Shown here piece by piece: positions 12,577 through 25,887 of a DNA stretch of 64,000 nt. Every line of letters begins with the position of its first letter. The first letter of the stretch is position 1. The DNA is from Pyronema omphalodes (taxonomy: Eukaryota > Ascomycota > Pezizomycetes > Pezizales > Pyronemataceae). The translations under genes were made by a program, and so were the position numbers. The notes beneath the pieces are model-generated. The model did no database searches. It had not been told where the DNA came from and was given only the letters and a program-made list of their open reading frames with translations. Where the stretch lies: assembly GCA_024516155.1 (NCBI GenBank), contig JAJJXM010000026.1:248001-312000 (forward strand). The letters are read 5' to 3'.

Positions 12577-14378
12577 ATGCGCGTGCCGGAAGATGGGTAT
12601 CGGTATAGACGGGTTCCTGTGCATGTGCGAGAGGATAACGATAGCGATACCGATACCGACGAGAACGACACGAACAATATAATGGGACACACTAGCCACG
12701 ACGATCAGAACGATGATGAAATTGAAGCCTCGCCGCCGCATGAACCACGGATTACTTGGAGAAGCTTATTCAGTGTTGGGACCGCGACGGATGAGGTGAC
12801 TGTAACAAAGAGGAAGCTATGGGGAGGTAGAAAAACGTATTTGGATTTTGATTGGTTCCCTGTGCTATTGCTATGTGCTTAGGTATTGATATTGACGCTG
12901 ACGCTGATACTGCTAATAGGTATCATGGAGCTCTTGTTTTCAATATCGGCTCATTTCTTCTGCCTGCGATATATGGCACGCTTGCAAAACTGTGGATTGC
13001 GCACATTAACGATAAGTTGATATCCACGGCGGAAACCTACGTATACATCGGAGTTGTGGTAGAGGTTATTAACGAAGGACTTCCGCGAGCTGCTTACAAA
13101 GTAATTGGTGATAAATCTCGACGGACACATAGCCAGCGGATTGGAATTGCGAATGCTATGATTGTCTTTCAGCTTTGTCTTGGGATGTTGATGAGTATTA
13201 TTATCTGTGGTGCTGCGGAGAGCTTCACAAAGAGCTTTGTTCCGGCTGAGGTTCGTAGGGAAAGTGTGAAATATGTTCGGATTAGCGCTTTTTCTACCTT
13301 CTTTTCGGCGATGGATACGGCCGTCAGTGTTTCCACTCGTGTTCTTGATCGGTATGTTTCACCGCCTCGTAACCTCATCACCTATGACGTCTGATGTCTG
13401 ACTTGATGGTATGATAGACCTGATGTTCCGCTTGTTATTTCCAATGTTAAAACCGCCATCAACATTATCCTGGATGTTCTATTCCTATCCACCTACCGTG
13501 TAACCCCCGGAACTCCCTCCATCAACATTCAAGCAATCATCCGTCTAGTTTGTGACGCCACCGGTGCTCTAACAGGACTTCTCTACTACCTCTCCATCTC
13601 CGGTCTTCTCTTGAGTCCCTTCCGTCCTTTAGAACCCCTCGATCCTCGTCGCCCAAACCTATCCGGTCTTCTTCTCATGGCCAAACCGGGGTTTTACACC
13701 TTCCTAGAATCCAGTATCCGCAACGCCTTATACATGTGGTTAATCACGGGGATAGTATCCCTTGGCAACCAGTATGCTACCGCCTGGGCGATCTTCAACA
13801 CCATCCGCTGGGGATTAGTTATGGTACCGGTTTATGCACTCGAAGCTACCACTTCCACCTTTGTTGGACATTCCTGGGGATATTTCCGATCTCTAAAAAA
13901 GAGGAAAGCTACTAATGGAGATATCTTCCTATTAACGAAACCTGCGTTGCTATCCTGCTTTATCGCATTGTGTATAGAAATCCCTCTTTGCTTGGTTATG
14001 ACTTTTAAAACAGCATATCCGTTCGCTTTGTATCTTAGTAATGACCCTGAGGTTGCAAAGATCACGGCAAAAATGTGGAGGAGTATTGATTGGTGTTATA
14101 TTTTTTATGCCGTCACTACCCAGCTGGCGAGTATTCTGTTGGCTACCCGCCCAAGGTGGTATTTACTGCAGAGTCTGGTGAGTAATATTTTCTGGGTACT
14201 GCCGTGGGCGGTGGTGGTGAAGGTGGTGGGCCTGGAAAGTGGTGATCCTTGGAGGTGGTATGCGATTGTGTTTGGGGGGAGCTTGGTTTTTAGTTTTGGG
14301 GCCGTGATGGTGGTGTTGGTGGCTTGGGCTAGGAGGCTGAAAATGGGGAAATTGGTAGTGCGTCCGGAAGCATTATAG
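12577..14378 (+). CDS. Multi-pass membrane protein, MATE-like
   Basis: Three exons proposed: 12577-12854, 12920-13351 and 13418-14378. The second intron (13352-13417) has a clear GTATGT donor, a CTGAC branch and a TAG acceptor, and it keeps the frame. The first intron (12855-12919) is less certain: it uses a GTTCCC donor because that is the only nearby donor that restores the frame around an in-frame TAG at 12880. The N-terminus is hydrophilic with Asp/Thr repeats, followed by about ten hydrophobic segments. Features include YHGALVFNIGSFLLP, EGLPRAA and RVLDRPDVPLVISNVK, which I associate with a fungal family usually annotated as MATE-like exporters. In such transporters two six-helix halves move drugs or metabolites by cation antiport. 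Substrate unknown. The gene stands alone next to a repeat-rich region. Confidence 0.6.
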
Positions 14379-14997
14379 GAAAGGATGGATTGGTGCGGCT
14401 GAGAGTTGTGGAGGTGGATATTGATGACATGATGAAATTATCAACTTCATTCATTCCGCAAGTCGACAGAGTGATTCATATTGAAGCCAGAATGTAAAGA
14501 TACACTATTAGAGAATCATTATCAGTAGCTCACTAGAGCTTCTCCAGCTTCATGTAAGAAGAGGGCTACTGCGCGTGACGCGGGAACTTCTACCGGTTAT
14601 ATGACATCTTAGAGACGAATCCAGAGAATCTTTATAACATGCGCCGTTATATCAGATGTCCTCGCAACTTTCAGTCATACAATATCACTTTTGATTTTAT
14701 GTCAAAGCGTGTAAGCGGGTATAATTACACAAGGTCAAAATCATATTTTGTTTAAAAAGTATTATGGATCAATGTATTATTCGAGATCCCCTGGCTTGAA
14801 TCTTTTGGATACTAGTGAGGATGGAGTATTTGCTAGCTGTTGATACGATGAGGGATATAGAGGACGAGTCGCAGCTTACAAGAGGTTTAGAAGGCGTTGG
14901 ATGATTTTGAAGATGGCTGAAGACTGAGAAAGTGAATAAGAATATATAGAAGGGGAGTATGGTGGGTAGACGTAGGGGACAAGATATCTGAGATTAG
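14379..14997. other. Intergenic, nothing recognised
   Basis: AT-rich 3' flank of the MATE-like gene, running up to the target-site duplication of the first hAT element. I see no gene, RNA or repeat. Confidence 0.6.
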
Positions 14998-15005
14998 GAA
15001 AAGTG

Positions 15006-16438
15006 TAGACCTCCCAGTCGTACAACCCAGTTCCAAATCACGAAAACCAGTTTGAGACAGCCAAGCCTTTTCCGACCAGGTGAACTGCTTAAAACTGTGA
15101 AAACCGTTTATCCAGCTAGACAGGTTTGTGAGGAGGTGGGGGGGGGGGGGGTAAATACTATTCAGGACATACTATAAAACAAAATACTAGCCCCAGTAAT
15201 CACAGAAGACGCCTACCATTAAAGCTCTTAAGCACCTTAATGGCCTCCAGAGTATCTGCCTGCATTGAATGGCGGTCCGATGTCAGGACCCGCTTGCATT
15301 CAGGAAACAGCTGCTCAGGGCCGGGGCCCCAGAGCTCCCCATGGTCCGTCGGACGTCCAGTCTTTACTGTGAACCGAACCGGATTACATACAACAGTGCG
15401 GTCCAATGCTCGGACCAAGACCGGTAATCTTTTCTGCACCGTGAACCGGACCGCCCATAGGTGACCGTGGGGGACTACGTGATCACCCACCATCACTCGC
15501 AGGTGATCGTAGGTTACTGTGAGTGACTGCGGGTCGTAGGAGAACATTTCCGGAGCTAGGAATGATGGGTTGAGTTTGGGGCCGTATTGCAGATATGTTT
15601 TCGACCACAGGAGGGAGCCGCATTTCTGGAGCTATGTATGTGTCAATCCTGAAGGATAAAATCGCGATTGCCAAGTTAAAAACTATGCAACGTACTGAGA
15701 GGTGGTGGCTTTACCTTGGCAGTGCGGGTAGCGGCCCGGGCCCTGGCTGAACTAGTTGTGTCAACTTTTAAGAGCGGATATATGTATGCTGATCACCCGC
15801 TAGTATGGATTAGCGAGAAAATCTACGGTCCCACCGTCACCCGTAGTTCCGTCCAGTCTTTTTGTTCCGAGAACTGGACTGGATTGCATATTGGCGGTCC
15901 TTGCCGGCTTCAGACTGGACGGGACTACCACATATGGTCCGGACCGGACCGCAGTTCTGGATGAATCGTGGGAAGCTCCAGGTAGTATGAAGAAGAGGCC
16001 GCTGGTAGCAGAACTCCCGGCAGATCCTTGGGGAGAAATTGTAACGCAAAGTAGGGTCAGTACGATAGGTTAAAGAAAAGCATTCTACATAGGCGTGATA
16101 TACAGGAAGGTTCAGGTAAAAATGGCTGAGTTCAAACGGGGTTCGGTACATTGTTTGCACTGGTTTAGTTGCTTATTCTTCCATGCACAGGTTTGGCTGT
16201 TTATTCTTCTGTACACTGGTGAACGAGGCGGTTAAACTGGTTTGTATTTCCAACCAGTAAACTGTTCACCGAGTCCGTTTAATCAGTGCACTGCAGTTAC
16301 CTGGTTTTACGGACCCCTCAGAACTGAACCAACTTTTTATCCAGGACTGAAACTGCGTAAACAAACTGTGAATTTTCAGTTCAGTTTGCCTGGTCTACGA
16401 TTTTACCTGGTAAATTGAGTATAAGGTTGGGAGGCGTG
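15006..16438 (-). mobile_element. hAT-type non-autonomous element, copy A (degenerate)
   Basis: The left end AGACCTCCCAGTCGTAC matches the left end of copy B at 32444. The right end is related but decayed (GGTTGGGAGGCGTG). It is flanked by 8-bp near-duplications, GAAAAGTG (14998-15005) and GAAAAATG (16439-16446), which differ by one G-to-A change. The minus strand retains a piece of the C-terminal hAT dimerisation region (about 15200-15320: LFPEC...SDRHSMQADTLEAIK). The right half matches copy B closely (for example GTTTAATCAGTGCACTGCAG and CTGGTCTACGATTTTACC). It carries a nested insertion and a run of 14 Gs (15138-15151). No complete transposase remains. Confidence 0.8.
15330..15965. mobile_element. 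Nested, decayed copy of the second hAT-type family (borders approximate)
   Basis: Inside copy A, 15330 begins CAGAGCTC and is followed by GGTCCGTC, resembling the CAGAGTTC...GGTCCGTCC end of the intact element at 30453. Positions 15825-15960 align with the right part of that element (CCGTCACCCG, GTCCAGTCTTTT against GTCCGGTCTTTT, ACCGGACC). The differences are largely C-to-T and G-to-A. Exact ends and a target duplication could not be fixed. Confidence 0.5.
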
Positions 16439-16446
16439 GAAAAATG

Positions 16447-19400
16447 GGAGGAGTTATTATAGGAAATTGGAATATACGCGTTTTTGTTCGGGGTTTTGGG
16501 ATCTTTTGATTGCTGGACAGAATTCATCTTGTAGAGCAAATTAGGCTAAGCCAGTCTGTTAGTTTGTTTGGGTTTTCCTTGATTTGTGCGGGAGCTTTGA
16601 TGTCAGATATGAATTGCATTTTCCTCCAGAACAAATGTCGCTGGAAATCCTTGGTCAAACTGTATATTACAGCATACCAGCAAGGCCATCGACATTTTGT
16701 ATTCAAACCCCCCTATTTCCCATTGCTCGTGGTATCAAACAATCTGCTTGTGCCAAGGTATCTTCAGGGCACTACTACTTTATCCTAACAATAATTCACG
16801 CATAACAACTAAAATTCTCCTCTACCGCGATCTACATACCACATTTTTCACCAGCACAATCACAACCCAATGATAGCACATAAAGTGAAAATTTGAAGTA
16901 CAGGCCATCGACTTTCTTAAGACTCGAATTCAAGAGACAATTCTTTGTCTCAAACTCGGCCGTTTAGATGTAACTAGAAAGGGTGCTCACAAGAAAATAG
17001 TTATGAACTGTGCTAACACAAACCGGATATATTGACTACATACAGCAAAGCGTAATTCCCGCCTTCTATCAACCTTTCGTACGTCCTCTCCCAAGACGTA
17101 AAGCCAAAGACGATGACAACGCCACGAATCATGCTTGAAGCTGCCACTTGCGACCCATCTCCAAGATTCCGGCGCATACAGTCTTCCAGCTGAGTTCAAA
17201 GGAGGGATGATGTAAGTGCAAGCCAGAGAGCACGTTGTGGCTGGATCGCATGGCTGAAAAAAAAACGCCGAAATATCTCAGTGAAAGATCGCGGGAGTAT
17301 GTGCCCCTCTTCGGAAAGGCGGAGGTCTACATACTGAAGCAGCACGCAATATGGCCACGCGATAGGACAAGGTAGAAACGTGTAGAAAATAGAAGCACAT
17401 CTGCGCCGCACTTAGAAAGCTAAGAATTGGGCTGAGAAAGTGGTGCAGAGGCCACGTTTTGGCGTGGTTAACCAGAAAACGAAGAGGATTAGGAAAGAAA
17501 TATGTTTGAGAGTCAAAGAGTTGGAAAGAACGAGCGAAGAAGGCTGCTTGTATAAAATATTGCTCTTAATTATTGTTAGAATAGCTGGTACTGCATAGAA
17601 ATGCCTACGGTTTGCATGCCTGAGAGCGACTAGGAAGGCAGCGCTAGCCACCTTGACACGACTATTATCCACAATGAATATTATTCACAGTAGTTCGAAA
17701 GTCTAACATAAAAGAGGCGTTCACGATGTTGTAACGATATGTCCGTGCTCAATTTTGCATGGAAAACTTCGACAAAGATTAGATGATGCAAAGCAACACA
17801 TTTGTGGATACAGTACTCAAGAAATGGATGAATGTCACTATGACTCCCATATTAATACGGCAGCTTATTATCAGGCAAATATCAATGATTATTATTCTAC
17901 ATTATGAATCTCTGCCACGCATTTGATCAGTATGTGATCCTGGGGTCACAGAAATTCACTTTTATAGATGCATAAAGGGTCAGGCCCAGCCACAGTGCAT
18001 ACTGCCGATATTAGAGGAGTGCTCCAGTTGCCGAGTCTAGACTCCCTCAATCAGGGTTTAGGGCAACCAAATCATATCCATTCCATTCACATTCCGCCGC
18101 CGAGATTTTACTCCTTGACGCCGTTGACGTACTGTTTTATTTCCGCAAGCAGAATATTCCGCATCATCGTACAGTTCAAACCAGCCACGTCTTCGCTTCC
18201 CATCGTCAGCGCCTGGGGTTAATTCGGTTATACTGTCTCACGGCGTTTGGTTTTGCCTATGGGACAGGACACACACGTCGACGGCCACTCGCTTCGCTGA
18301 ATGCGGTAATTGACTCGATCATATCAGCATCTCGATCTATGGAACTGGCATACGACATGTTCTTAGGAGACAATACATATCACAAATATGTGCATGTTGT
18401 GGGGGTAACATACACGGGGTGAATACGAAGGGGAGTTGTGCCGCGAGTGATTGCGGTGAAGAAAAGGAGCTTCGCTTTAAGTCACATCCCAAGCTGTAAA
18501 TTTATATTTGGCCGGTTACATATCGAAAAAATTGGGGGCGCGCCGATACCTAAACAGCCCTGAGACCCCCGCTAAATCATCACGGTAGATACACCACAAG
18601 CGCCAATCAAGCGTACAAGCGCTAAGTACCCTACCCTAGATAGAAGCCCGGAGCTCCGCGAGATCCCCTTAATCAATCTGTATCGCGCGAGCGCTAGAAG
18701 ATGCATATCACGAGGTCATTCGAACTTAAAAGCCACTCAAAACGATAATGACTTTTTCGATGGCTTCCATTGAGTAGGGGTAAAAACTCTGAAATATCAG
18801 CTAAAAATTTGTCTTGTCACAAATCTCGCTCTCGGTTCTTTAAACTGCTGTGACCATTGGGTCCGCAGAAAACAGGAGGTTGCAGAGTTCGGTGACCTGA
18901 AGTTATAATCCTAGTCACATTTTGTTGGTACGGTTCTCAGCCGCTTGGATACTTTCAGCCACACCGGTCACAACCTCTACCGTCGCCATCTTGTACTATT
19001 GAACGCCTTGCGTGGCTTGTGAAAGTACAAGATATTACATTTGTAGTATTTACGGAAAGAAGCATTGATCCAGTTTTATGTGTCCCCATCCCTTTATTGT
19101 GCACGCGTGACCCAATATTTAAGTTCATGAGAGGACTCGCGGATCGAAACATGTCTGCCGATACTTACGCTGTTGGAATCAACATGACTAGGCTTCAATG
19201 CAGCCGTATGAATTGTTTCCGGTGCGTATGCAGGTTGGCGCTAAGGGCGGCATAGTAGCATTGATGTTCAAAATTCATGGACCCAAACATTGCAGTCAAT
19301 TCTTCAATAATTGGGACTCGGAAATCTCGATTCAATAGCCCCTTGGACAACTGTGATATCTAGACGAAATTAAGAAGAAAATATAAGTTACGCTGGCAAG

Positions 19401-22400
19401 TTTGTAAAAAGCAGTTTGTTTGCGGCAGACATGACCAGTATGAGCTCTTGAAACTTAACCGGTTACGAGACGAATTTTCAACCACACGGAAGATAGACAC
19501 GACAGCTAGCTGCTACGTAGCCGGTGTACGCTGATGAATCTGCAGCGTACCGGCGACTGCGGCGAGTGACCTTGTGAAACGTCGAATTCCTTGCCGCCAA
19601 CATCTCAAGCTCGTCAATATTTGAATTTGAATCTTTAGGCTTTTGTTGCAACCGCGTGGCGGACGGCCACAAGCTCCCGGGTTGCAACTGGACGCAATTG
19701 TTATCAACCAGCCGAGATGTGCCATGAGAAATTGTAGTCTAGGGTATTTGTAATTTTTCACAGTTCGATCCGAGCGCCCTGTCTTCCTGAGTGTTGTGTC
19801 GCGTTACTGGGTGCGATATTGCATTTACAGTTGAAGTGCAGAAACCTGGTATTTCAACTACCGAGAAGACTTCTGTCACGGATCCTGAAGAATGGCACGT
19901 ATTATATATTTTTGCACTGTGTTAAGGAGGGGGTTGGAGTGTGTGGATCAATCCATAAAGGACCCTCTGCGCTGGCGATTCACTAGAGACGAAGACGATA
20001 CTTCAACATCAGGCATGAGGCGTATCATATTGCACTGCGAAGAATGCGACATTTTTGTCTGGGCATCGAAATCTAATGAGTCCCATGCGTCATGAGAGTT
20101 CTGAATGCGATGGGCCAGACAGCAGGGGGTTCCGGACAGAGGCAGCATTAATTTCACGGACTGCGGGACGGCGCGAAACTAGTGCATCTTCGAAGCCTTT
20201 GAGCCAATTCATCAGACCATTCCCCCAGATCTGAGGTCCCTAAATTCATCTACATAGTAAGAATCTACCTCCTTGCTTGATATTTTATGAAAGTCGCTGC
20301 AAAGCGCAATAGTAGTATTATGAAGCGCCACATCATATTACCACGGATTTGGAAGTTGGACAGGATACCCCTCGAAGTAAATATCAATTGCCATAAGTCT
20401 GGAGTCCCCTTTGCAAACAGTATTTACGAAATTGGGATTCGCCAGACGTTCTTATGAAAGGTGTTTCCTGGAACGCAAATTCTAAGGATTGCAAAAGGAA
20501 ACATTTTCCGGATAAAATTGTCACAATGCGACCAGCCGAATTTTCATCTTCCCTAATAAGAATATCTGTACTTGCTGTTAGTTTGTGAGATGTAACCAGG
20601 TCGGAGTGAGAAGTAGAGCTTTAACTCTTACGCCCCTGCCCACAAGGCAGGAGTACTTGCTTAGGCGCTTCATGCGCTTCCGCCGTAGAGGAACTTTACA
20701 ATAACTATCTTTCTCTGGGTTAAACATGCAGAATTGTGTTTTAGCTCTTATATCGGCGTCTCTCTGCAGTCTGACGACTAAGGATGTTTTCAATCGTGAA
20801 TCATGAAAAAGCATTCGGTAATTGCGGTTAGGGTTAGGCATGGCATGAACTGACGGCGTTCGGCATTTGTTAAGTACTCGTGCCTAAAGATTGTGGCGCT
20901 AGATACAGTGATACGGACAACTCACGAGGTCGAATGTATGATGAATGTGTTCGAAAATTTCAAAATCCTGAAGAACAGAAACGTCTTTGGGGCAATATTA
21001 TTCGAACCACTCGTCTTCCAGATTTCATAGGTTCAACCCCACCTCTCTTTTCCGCGGCGCGATTGCCAGTCGGCAATTGAGCGGCTCCAAAAGCGACATG
21101 ATAAATCACTCACCGAGCCCTTTCGGTTATCAGATATATGATTGGTTTAATGCGAGAACGGTCCGAGTTGCCGATCAAGATCTTCAGAACAAACTCTGAG
21201 ATCTAGAAACATCGTGAAACCCAGAAAGCGGTCAAAGAAGCTACCGCCACAAAGCTTAATTCAAGACTAATATATTCCTGATCGAGCTGGCGTAAGCTAT
21301 ATATACGCTTGTGCGTATCTTGATACCCTACCAGTTTTTAGACCGTATGACTGATTATATCATCTCTATTAAAGGTTATAACCATGAAACTATAGGGTTT
21401 TATGGATGGAAGAACGCATCGGTTGAATGCGTTTCCATGAGCATAACATCGGAACTTCTACAGTTAACGCCGAGTATACATATTAGTAATCATGATGGAA
21501 ACCAGCGGCACACGGCATTTTGGTGTCTTTCATAACTTGGTTCTTGAACCCATCATCCTTTTCTACTCTGAACTTCTTCTTTAAGTTTCGTACGTCTAGA
21601 GAAGCAGTCACGCAGTGATTGCGCCGAGAGCTACTGTATATTGCTTGGTGGTACCGTGGCAGGGTTGAGCTTCGACATTCTTCAACAACCTTAATAACCA
21701 GACTATCTGTATAGTTCTGGGCGCTGTCTAATTTTTTAAGTGATTACTATCAGAGAAATGGTGGTTGGTGAATTGCTAATTCATGCACTTATGCAATCTG
21801 TTGAGGCTTCCACCGTGGTCATCGGAGTTTATGCGGCTCAGAGACCCAGCGTATCGATAAAAATGCCCTATCAATGGTATCCAACGAGGGATTAGAAGCC
21901 TTAAATCATGACTTTTTCCCACTGCTCCACTATGAATTGATGGTACCGCGTACGTCGAAATTCGGGTACCCCTATGGGGTTTTGCGGACCTGCCCGGGTG
22001 TAATTGATACGCCGCGTAAGCATTCGGATGGTGTCTCGGCAAAAGAAACCGAAGCGTTGCGCGGCGTTCTAAATGTTCATTTAGTGCTTGATCTAGCAAC
22101 CCCAAGCTCTTGGTGGTCGCCGATGGTTAATATTGGCAGTATGGTAAAGTTCAGTCTAACAGTATCAGGAAAGATTCGTCATTGCAAAGCTTAGAATTGG
22201 CACAGAATGGCTTAACCAACACTTACACTGCATGCTAGATGCCCACGCCCGCCTAACTGTACTAGGTATCCATTTGAACGGCCCCACCGACGTTCGTATA
22301 TTTGTCCTTCGAAACTGTAAGAATTTATCTTGGATTTATGTAATTTGTGTAATGCAATACGCTTTTTGTCAAATGGCTTTTATCGCAGGTATCGAGAAGT

Positions 22401-22629
22401 ACGTTTCGAAATCGTGCTGAGAAAATGATGCGAAGGCGTCGACGTTGTGTCCCTGGTAGATGAATGTTTGCTGGCATCATAGGAATGTCTGCTGATTGAA
22501 TGAACTCGTCATCCCTGGCATACATGTATTTTTCACAGTATTAGGAGTACACTTACATATAAGGCTGTTCTCCTCGCTTCAGGCTGCTGTCGCCAGCTTC
22601 GCCATAGTAGTTGGCAACTAATCGCAACC
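16447..22629. other. Gene-poor 6.2-kb stretch
   Basis: Only short ORFs without recognisable domains or codon structure. A fragment near 18874 (CAGAGTTCGG) resembles the start of the second hAT family but has no matching partner. No tRNA, long terminal repeat or helicase-like ORF was seen. It may be old repeat relics beyond recognition. Confidence 0.5.
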
Positions 22630-23128
22630 ATGGTCTGCCTCTCAAATTGCCTTTTATTTCTCATCCCAAGTCTCGCGCTGGCATCTCCCATCGCTTTAGA
22701 AACACCCAATGCCAAATGGAATGGTCCCATGCAACTCTTCATGTGCCGCGATTCCGACTATCAAAGCTGCACAGTGACCCCAGCCCTGAAACACGGTGAA
22801 TGTTATACACGGATATTCGATAACTGGAGCAAAGTGTAAGTTACCTTGAGACCAGATTTCCCATCAACATTGAGCTCCTTAGAAAGCTTCTCTTCTAACT
22901 ACTTCACCAGAATATCTAGTTACCAAGTGCGTAATGCTTGCTGTTCCTTTTATGCTGAATCCGATTGTCAAAACTATCTGTTCACTGCGGAGGCAAGAGG
23001 CGATGCGCGACTTCAAGGCGTGAGTATTGTCTTCCATTGCCAGTTAGCCATTTTCTAACAATCGATAGTCTCATGATGATGCGATAGTGAGTATGCGATG
23101 TCGGAAGGATGGGTGTAATGGCACATAG
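22630..23128 (+). CDS. Small secreted cysteine-rich protein
   Basis: Three exons: 22630-22835, 22911-23019 and 23069-23128. Both introns have strong signals (GTAAGT with CTAAC and CAG; GTGAGT with CTAAC and TAG) and preserve the frame, giving about 124 residues. Residues 1 to about 19 are a classical signal peptide (LSNCLLFLIPSLALASP). The mature part has eight cysteines spaced as C..C..C..CC..C..C..C, ending MRCRKDGCNGT. This does not fit the hydrophobin pattern, which has two CC doublets. Such proteins are exported and fold through disulfides; in plant- or animal-associated fungi many act at the host interface, but no function can be assigned here. It lies alone in a repeat-rich, gene-poor island. 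Confidence 0.75.
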
Positions 23129-25500
23129 TTTGCTTCTAGATCGTTTCTTTTAAATGTTTGATTTTAGTTGGAGTTTCGGTTTTGTTTGCATGAAATATAC
23201 AAAAGATAGCAAGATTTTTGAGTCTGAAAGAACTTGGATGTCCTTGATACCTTAGCGAATGACACATTCAATAATTATTAGAATTACGTATACCGATTTA
23301 TGCTGACTTATATGAGTGATCAGTTATGTATGTCAGGGACGATGCGCATTGCGTGTTAGGTTTAATGTCGACGCATCGAAAAGGGAGGGGGCTAGCGACG
23401 CGTAGAGTGACTTATAATTTTATTGGCTGTACGAGGTATAAGAGCAGTCACGTGGCATGATCTTTCTAGATGACATAATTTGAGCGTGTCGAGTGGCTCG
23501 TATCAATCTTGAGTCCATGACATAAAACACCAATAATGCTAAATTCCAGAGTGAATCGCACGTTTCCGGACTAATCTTTCTCAACCCCAGTTATACTCCA
23601 CTCATCTCGGCATCTCCGGTGTGTCCACCGTACATGCGTACCACCACATCTGCTTCCCATATCGACTACGAGTAAGAAAACGTGGATTAAGTGATTCTAG
23701 TCATCTTGACAGATATGGCCCCATAATTACCAGTAACAGCTTTGGCCGTTTGATAATTGATGAACTGATTTGTAATCATGAGTCTTTCCTCATACAAGCC
23801 ATATATCCTGTAAATCGTAACTTCTTATATCGGAAATAGTACACGAGGAGAGTGGCGGTTCACAAGACATCCATGCACATGGTTTAATTTGCTACAGGAC
23901 GATTTGAATATGAAAGAACAATCCTTCAAATGCGTTAGCAATTGCTTGCGCTCATCGGTCGGTTACTGAGAATACTATCTGATTATGTGGGGTGCGTACC
24001 AAAAGGCTCATCGGTTGAAGGGTTTCGGTTTAGATTTTATCGATAGTTCCGTCATAATACATTTTTGAAGGAAGGCTCAAAGGGCTTTGGGTTACTAATA
24101 TTCAACATAGACATGGAAGAATAACAGTTGTACATTGTACCTGTTATGCATAACTGTCTCTTATCCCAAAAATGTATTAACCGTTACACTAAAAACAAAT
24201 TTTTGGGTTGCACTTCCAAAGGCTGTTACTGTTAGAAACTAATTGCATGATTAGTTTCGTTCACCCTTAGATGCAGGGTTGACATGGAATACTCACTAAA
24301 AGCATGCACTAACGATGTACTAAACGGTAAACCTTATTATGCAATACGTTTCCACTAGCAAATCACCTTTAGTATACGACCAAAATTGTACTATCTAGTA
24401 TAAATGCAGTAATTCCCTGAATTGAAATACTGTGTGAATTTTTGGCAGAGGCTTAGGTATGCTTAGCACAATCAAATTACATTTAGACAAACATGATGTG
24501 GCAAACGTCTTAATTGTATCAGATGAACGTACATCAGTCATGTAAGGCAAACTATGATGGGTAATCACGAAGTTTAATCTGCGCCCCAGGGATTCTTGTT
24601 ACGCATTTGATGCATAGCGAGCACAAGTCCGATTGATGCATCATGGCTATGACTCGCTGCCTATTGTGTTCCCTAAAAATTGCGGTTGTAAAGAGATAAG
24701 CTTTATGATAATTTTGCATGATGCGTAGTAGGCAAATTGACAGGTGAGAAAGACTGATACATCATATTAATCTTTAAATAATCCTCTTCCTGCATGAGAA
24801 CAAGCATGGCCTGTGCGTGTTAAATTTACCTTAAAATTGGACACACAATCCCTTTTAAAGATGGCCACAACACCAGCCGAGTAATTAAAGCAGAACCAGT
24901 AAATTATGTAATAATTCAAGTAAATGTAGTACGGGATCCGTACATCTGTGTAGGGTTTAGCCCCACAAGCAACCACGTTCCTACAGGCTGCTGTGCGTTT
25001 TTAACGCAGGGAATGCGAAGTATTCGCGTTCAATGGAATCAATAATGGAGATTCACGACCTCTAGGGGGTAACATAACTAGTCTTTCGTGTAATTTGATT
25101 CATTGTCGTTACCGTAGCGAGGAAATGATTCGTTTTCTAGTCTCTTATACAGCCTCCATTGTGATAACGCATGAGATGTATAATTCTGTATTGCAGCATC
25201 ACAGAAGTTTAGGGACTAGTTTAAACTATAACTTATCAAAACTGCATATAGAGTAGCTGTTAATGAATTTTATTTGAGGAGACATGGTGTCCCTTATTGC
25301 GCCACATAAGCCACGATTTAGCCATTGGTCGGATACGCTAAAAGATGGCTGACGTCGCGCTAATCTTCATGACCCGACCGCGCACTCCATCATGACCCTA
25401 TACACATCTTACCACCCAAACTTAATTCACCGCTAACAGTCAGTCCAGACAGCCAGTCATTTTCACCAATCCGCCCAACATTAATCCCACGCATCGGCCC
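23129..25500. other. Intergenic, AT-rich, nothing recognised
   Basis: AT-rich sequence with only short accidental ORFs and no terminal repeats that I could pair. It lies between the secreted-protein gene and the 3' side of the NACHT gene. Confidence 0.5.
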
Positions 25501-25887
25501 GGATGCGCAGGTTCAGTGAAGCTACATACGATTCTGCGCGCGTAAGAATATACCTCGAATGCACCAAGATAATTTTAAACGAAACCGGTAGCTTTATATT
25601 TCTACATGACCTTAAAACTCCTAGACACCCATCGGCTCTGTACGATTTCTTTTTGGAAGCATTGACGTCAAGACTTCGGTACAGCCGGTCCTGCTATGCT
25701 CAGGAAACTTCATACTTACAAGCGGCTCCTTCTCCAACTCTTCTCCTGACTTAAAGCCCCGGTCCTTTAAAGCAGAATCAATATGTTCCTGCGCCCGACT
25801 GTATCTATATAGAGAAACCGCCATGTCAGTATTTAAACCGAACATAAGTAAGACCTTGATGCTTTAGCTTAAGTGAAGGAGACTCAC

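Noticed and set aside
18870..18900. CAGAGTTCGG resembling the start of the second hAT family
   Set aside because: The match ends after about 11 bases and no inverted partner or 8-bp duplication was found within 2 kb.
22630..23128. Hydrophobin
   Set aside because: Eight cysteines are present but with one CC doublet instead of two, so the spacing does not fit.
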